Assembly: GCA_019636335.1 (NCBI GenBank)
Contig: JAHBXR010000024.1
Location: 31,701-95,700 of the forward strand
Direction: 5' to 3'
DNA: 64,000 bases
Origin: Pirellulales bacterium
Lineage (GTDB): Bacteria; Planctomycetota; Planctomycetia; Pirellulales; JAEUIK01
Part shown: positions 62,373 through 64,000 of the stretch, piece after piece
How positions within the stretch are numbered: the stretch's first letter is position 1
Layout of the letters: the number at the start of each line of letters is the position of its first letter
Made by a program: the position numbers and the translations under genes
Notes under the pieces: generated by a model
What the model saw: the letters and a program-made list of their open reading frames with translations, nothing else
What the model was told of the DNA's origin: nothing
Databases searched by the model: none

Positions 62373-64000
62373 TCATGCGAGGACTGGTCGTGTCGCCCGT
62401 TGTCGCCGACGGCGAACAATTTCGGCAACGATGAGCATCGGCACTGCGGTGAAGACTACGGCCACGGTCGCCGGCTCCGGCACGGCTTCATAGATGACCA
62501 GGGTGTCATTTGAGCCCCAGTTCGCACCGCTCAGCGCGAGTACCTGCGTCATGCCCGTCCCGTCGGTGTTGGCGCGGTAGACGCCGAACTGACTCATCCA
62601 GTACATCTGTCCGTCGAACAGCTCAATGTCGCGTGGCATGTGGTCGAGAGACAACAGCAGTTCCTGCCCCGAGCCATCCAGGTTGGACCGGAAAATCTGA
62701 TGAGTGGCGGCGTCGGTGTAATACAGCTTGCTCGCCGTCAGGTCCAGCGCCAGCCCCACACCCCTCGCGTCGCCGACGACCAGATTCTCGACCGATGTCC
62801 CGTCCAGGTTCGAGCGTCGAATTCCCTGGTAAAAGACGTTGTCGTGGAAGTAGAGCTTGCCGCTGACTGGCTCGGGAATGATGTCGGTCGCGTAATAGGC
62901 GGTGAACGGCAGCTTGGCCAATCCGGTACCGTCGAGATTCGCCGTGTAAATGCTGCTGTTCGAGTTCGCGCCGAGGTGCTGATGCATGTACAGCTTACCG
63001 CCGACACCATCGACGGCGAAGCCGTAAAGGGCGTTACTCGTCAGCCCAGTTGTAATCACCGGCTCGATACCGCTGCCGTCGAGATTGCTGCGTAACACCA
63101 TTGGGTGAGTGGAATCCTTGCCGTACCAGTACAGTTTCTGTGTCGCGGGATCGATATCGATACAGTTGACCCACATACTGCCCGAGCCGCCTGGATAACT
63201 GTAGAGCGTTTCCAGGCCGGAGCCGTCGATGTTCGCGCGCTTGATGCTTCCGTCGGAGGTGAAGTAAAGCGACGCAGCATCGGCCGTGGCTATCGGCCCC
63301 AGTGCGGCGACCAGCCAAGCCAGAGCACCAACGATCGGCACTTGCCAGCGACAATTCGCGCTGGTTTCACCGTCTCCTTTCAGCCCACGGCGCCCTAAAT
63401 GCCACAGGCACTTGCCATTGCGTTTATGTCGCAGCCGGGACACAAAGCCATATGCTCCGATGACGGCCGCCCCTATGCCACCCATAGCGATACTCGATGG
63501 CTCCGGCACAATCGCAAAACCATCTGCGCCCCACGGACTACCTGCATCGAACGTAACAACCTTTGTGGCATCGGTTCCATCCAAGTTGGCCCGATGAATG
63601 CCGAACTGCGTGCTCCAGTACATCTGCCCGTTCCAAAGCTCGATGTCATTAGGTCGCTCGGTCACGGTCAGCAGCAACAAGGGATCGCTGCCATCCAGGT
63701 TGGCCGACCACAGTTGATGCTCGTCAACGCCAATTTCGTTGTGTGAGTAGAAGATCCGGTTGCCCGCGATATCCAAGTCGAGCGCTTCGCCCACGACAAT
63801 TCCCGTCGCCAGCGTTTCAACGCCCGTGCCGTCGTAGTTCGCCCTGCGCAGTCCGTTGAAGCCAACGACATCGCCAAAATAGACCTTGTTATTGACGGGA
63901 TCGACTTCAATCTGATGCGGATAGTAGACCGTGAACGGCAACTGCGACAGCCCGGTTCCATCCGTATGGACGGTTCGAATACCGCTTCCTGGCCCGCCTG
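62373..64000 (-). CDS. two fused PEP-CTERM beta-propeller (YWTD-like) units, 5' truncated by window
   Basis: An open frame with no stop from the window edge (upstream end, 64000) to 62373. The first unit has YWTD-type propeller repeats (YFGDVVGFNGLRRANYDGTG, then RIFYSHNEIGVDEHQLWSAN) and a complete PEP-CTERM sorting end: VPEPSSIAMGGIGAAVIGAY followed by RLRHKR. Then, in the same frame, comes a signal-peptide-like stretch (VPIVGALAWLVAALGPIATA), a second propeller of the same family (SLYFTSDGSIKRANIDGSGL onward), and a second PEP-CTERM end (AVPEPATVAVVFTAVPMLIV, RRRRQR). A GTG at 63341 could start the second unit separately. Export and anchoring by an exosortase are inferred. The true start lies beyond the right edge. 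Confidence 0.75.
   Translation of the reverse strand, partial: GGPGSGIRTVHTDGTGLSQLPFTVYYPHQIEVDPVNNKVYFGDVVGFNGLRRANYDGTGVETLATGIVVGEALDLDIAGNRIFYSHNEIGVDEHQLWSANLDGSDPLLLLTVTERPNDIELWNGQMYWSTQFGIHRANLDGTDATKVVTFDAGSPWGADGFAIVPEPSSIAMGGIGAAVIGAYGFVSRLRHKRNGKCLWHLGRRGLKGDGETSANCRWQVPIVGALAWLVAALGPIATADAASLYFTSDGSIKRANIDGSGLETLYSYPGGSGSMWVNCIDIDPATQKLYWYGKDSTHPMVLRSNLDGSGIEPVITTGLTSNALYGFAVDGVGGKLYMHQHLGANSNSSIYTANLDGTGLAKLPFTAYYATDIIPEPVSGKLYFHDNVFYQGIRRSNLDGTSVENLVVGDARGVGLALDLTASKLYYTDAATHQIFRSNLDGSGQELLLSLDHMPRDIELFDGQMYWMSQFGVYRANTDGTGMTQVLALSGANWGSNDTLVIYEAVPEPATVAVVFTAVPMLIVAEIVRRRRQRATRPVLA

Overview
The window is GC-rich chromosomal DNA that most resembles a planctomycete of the Pirellula/Blastopirellula type. 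The organism assignment is inference from gene content: a PVC-type dehydrogenase with HEAT repeats and a CxxCH cytochrome, a redoxin/CxxCH/copper-monooxygenase fusion, a two-domain NIPSNAP protein, a PEP-CTERM beta-propeller protein, a ThuA protein, an excisionase-type HTH fused to a receiver, and separate coaC and coaB genes. There is no rRNA operon, prophage, CRISPR array or intact transposase.

Layout. 0-3 kb: LolCDE/MacB-type ABC exporter (permease cut by the left edge) and ilvE. 3-3.6 kb: a tRNA-like gene followed by a decayed hicBA pair. 3.6-12 kb: alginate-export-type outer-membrane barrel, threonine synthase, M29 aminopeptidase, 2-hydroxyacid dehydrogenase, a heptanucleotide tandem repeat and a long coiled-coil protein. 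12-20 kb: ThuA protein, orphan Tae4-type amidase, small zinc-ribbon protein, tRNA-Ser(UGA), polyprenyl diphosphate synthase, moaC, a PMT-like membrane glycosyltransferase and an HTH/receiver protein. 20-27.4 kb: smc, a FlgI-like HEAT lipoprotein, yidD, rnpA and a CbpA-type co-chaperone. 27.4-36.7 kb: D-xylonate dehydratase of the YjhG/YagF family, a VTT-domain membrane protein, a TPR protein, the redoxin fusion, NIPSNAP and an internally duplicated zinc-finger-like protein. 37-45.4 kb: phosphotransferase / acyl-CoA dehydrogenase / histidine phosphatase operon, then clpB and dnaK. 46-51.7 kb: housekeeping run pheA, tpiA, secG, yicC, gmk, rpoZ, coaC, coaB. 51.7-64 kb: AbiE-like pair with a gutted toxin, secreted HEAT protein, PfkB kinase, argC-argJ, PVC-type cytochrome, HicA fragment, higBA with a frameshifted toxin, and a fused pair of PEP-CTERM propellers running off the right edge.

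How the genes fit together. Core metabolism (Arg, Thr, Phe, branched-chain amino acids, CoA, Mo-cofactor, polyprenyl), chromosome maintenance (smc) and protein quality control (clpB, dnaK, cbpA-like) sit beside lineage-specific secreted redox proteins. Accessory material is light but informative. Three toxin-antitoxin loci plus one fragment all have a damaged toxin, while two keep an apparently intact antitoxin or regulator next to palindromic operator-like DNA. Three intergenic regions carry related copies of a 220-240 bp nested inverted-repeat element that looks like a non-autonomous mobile element.
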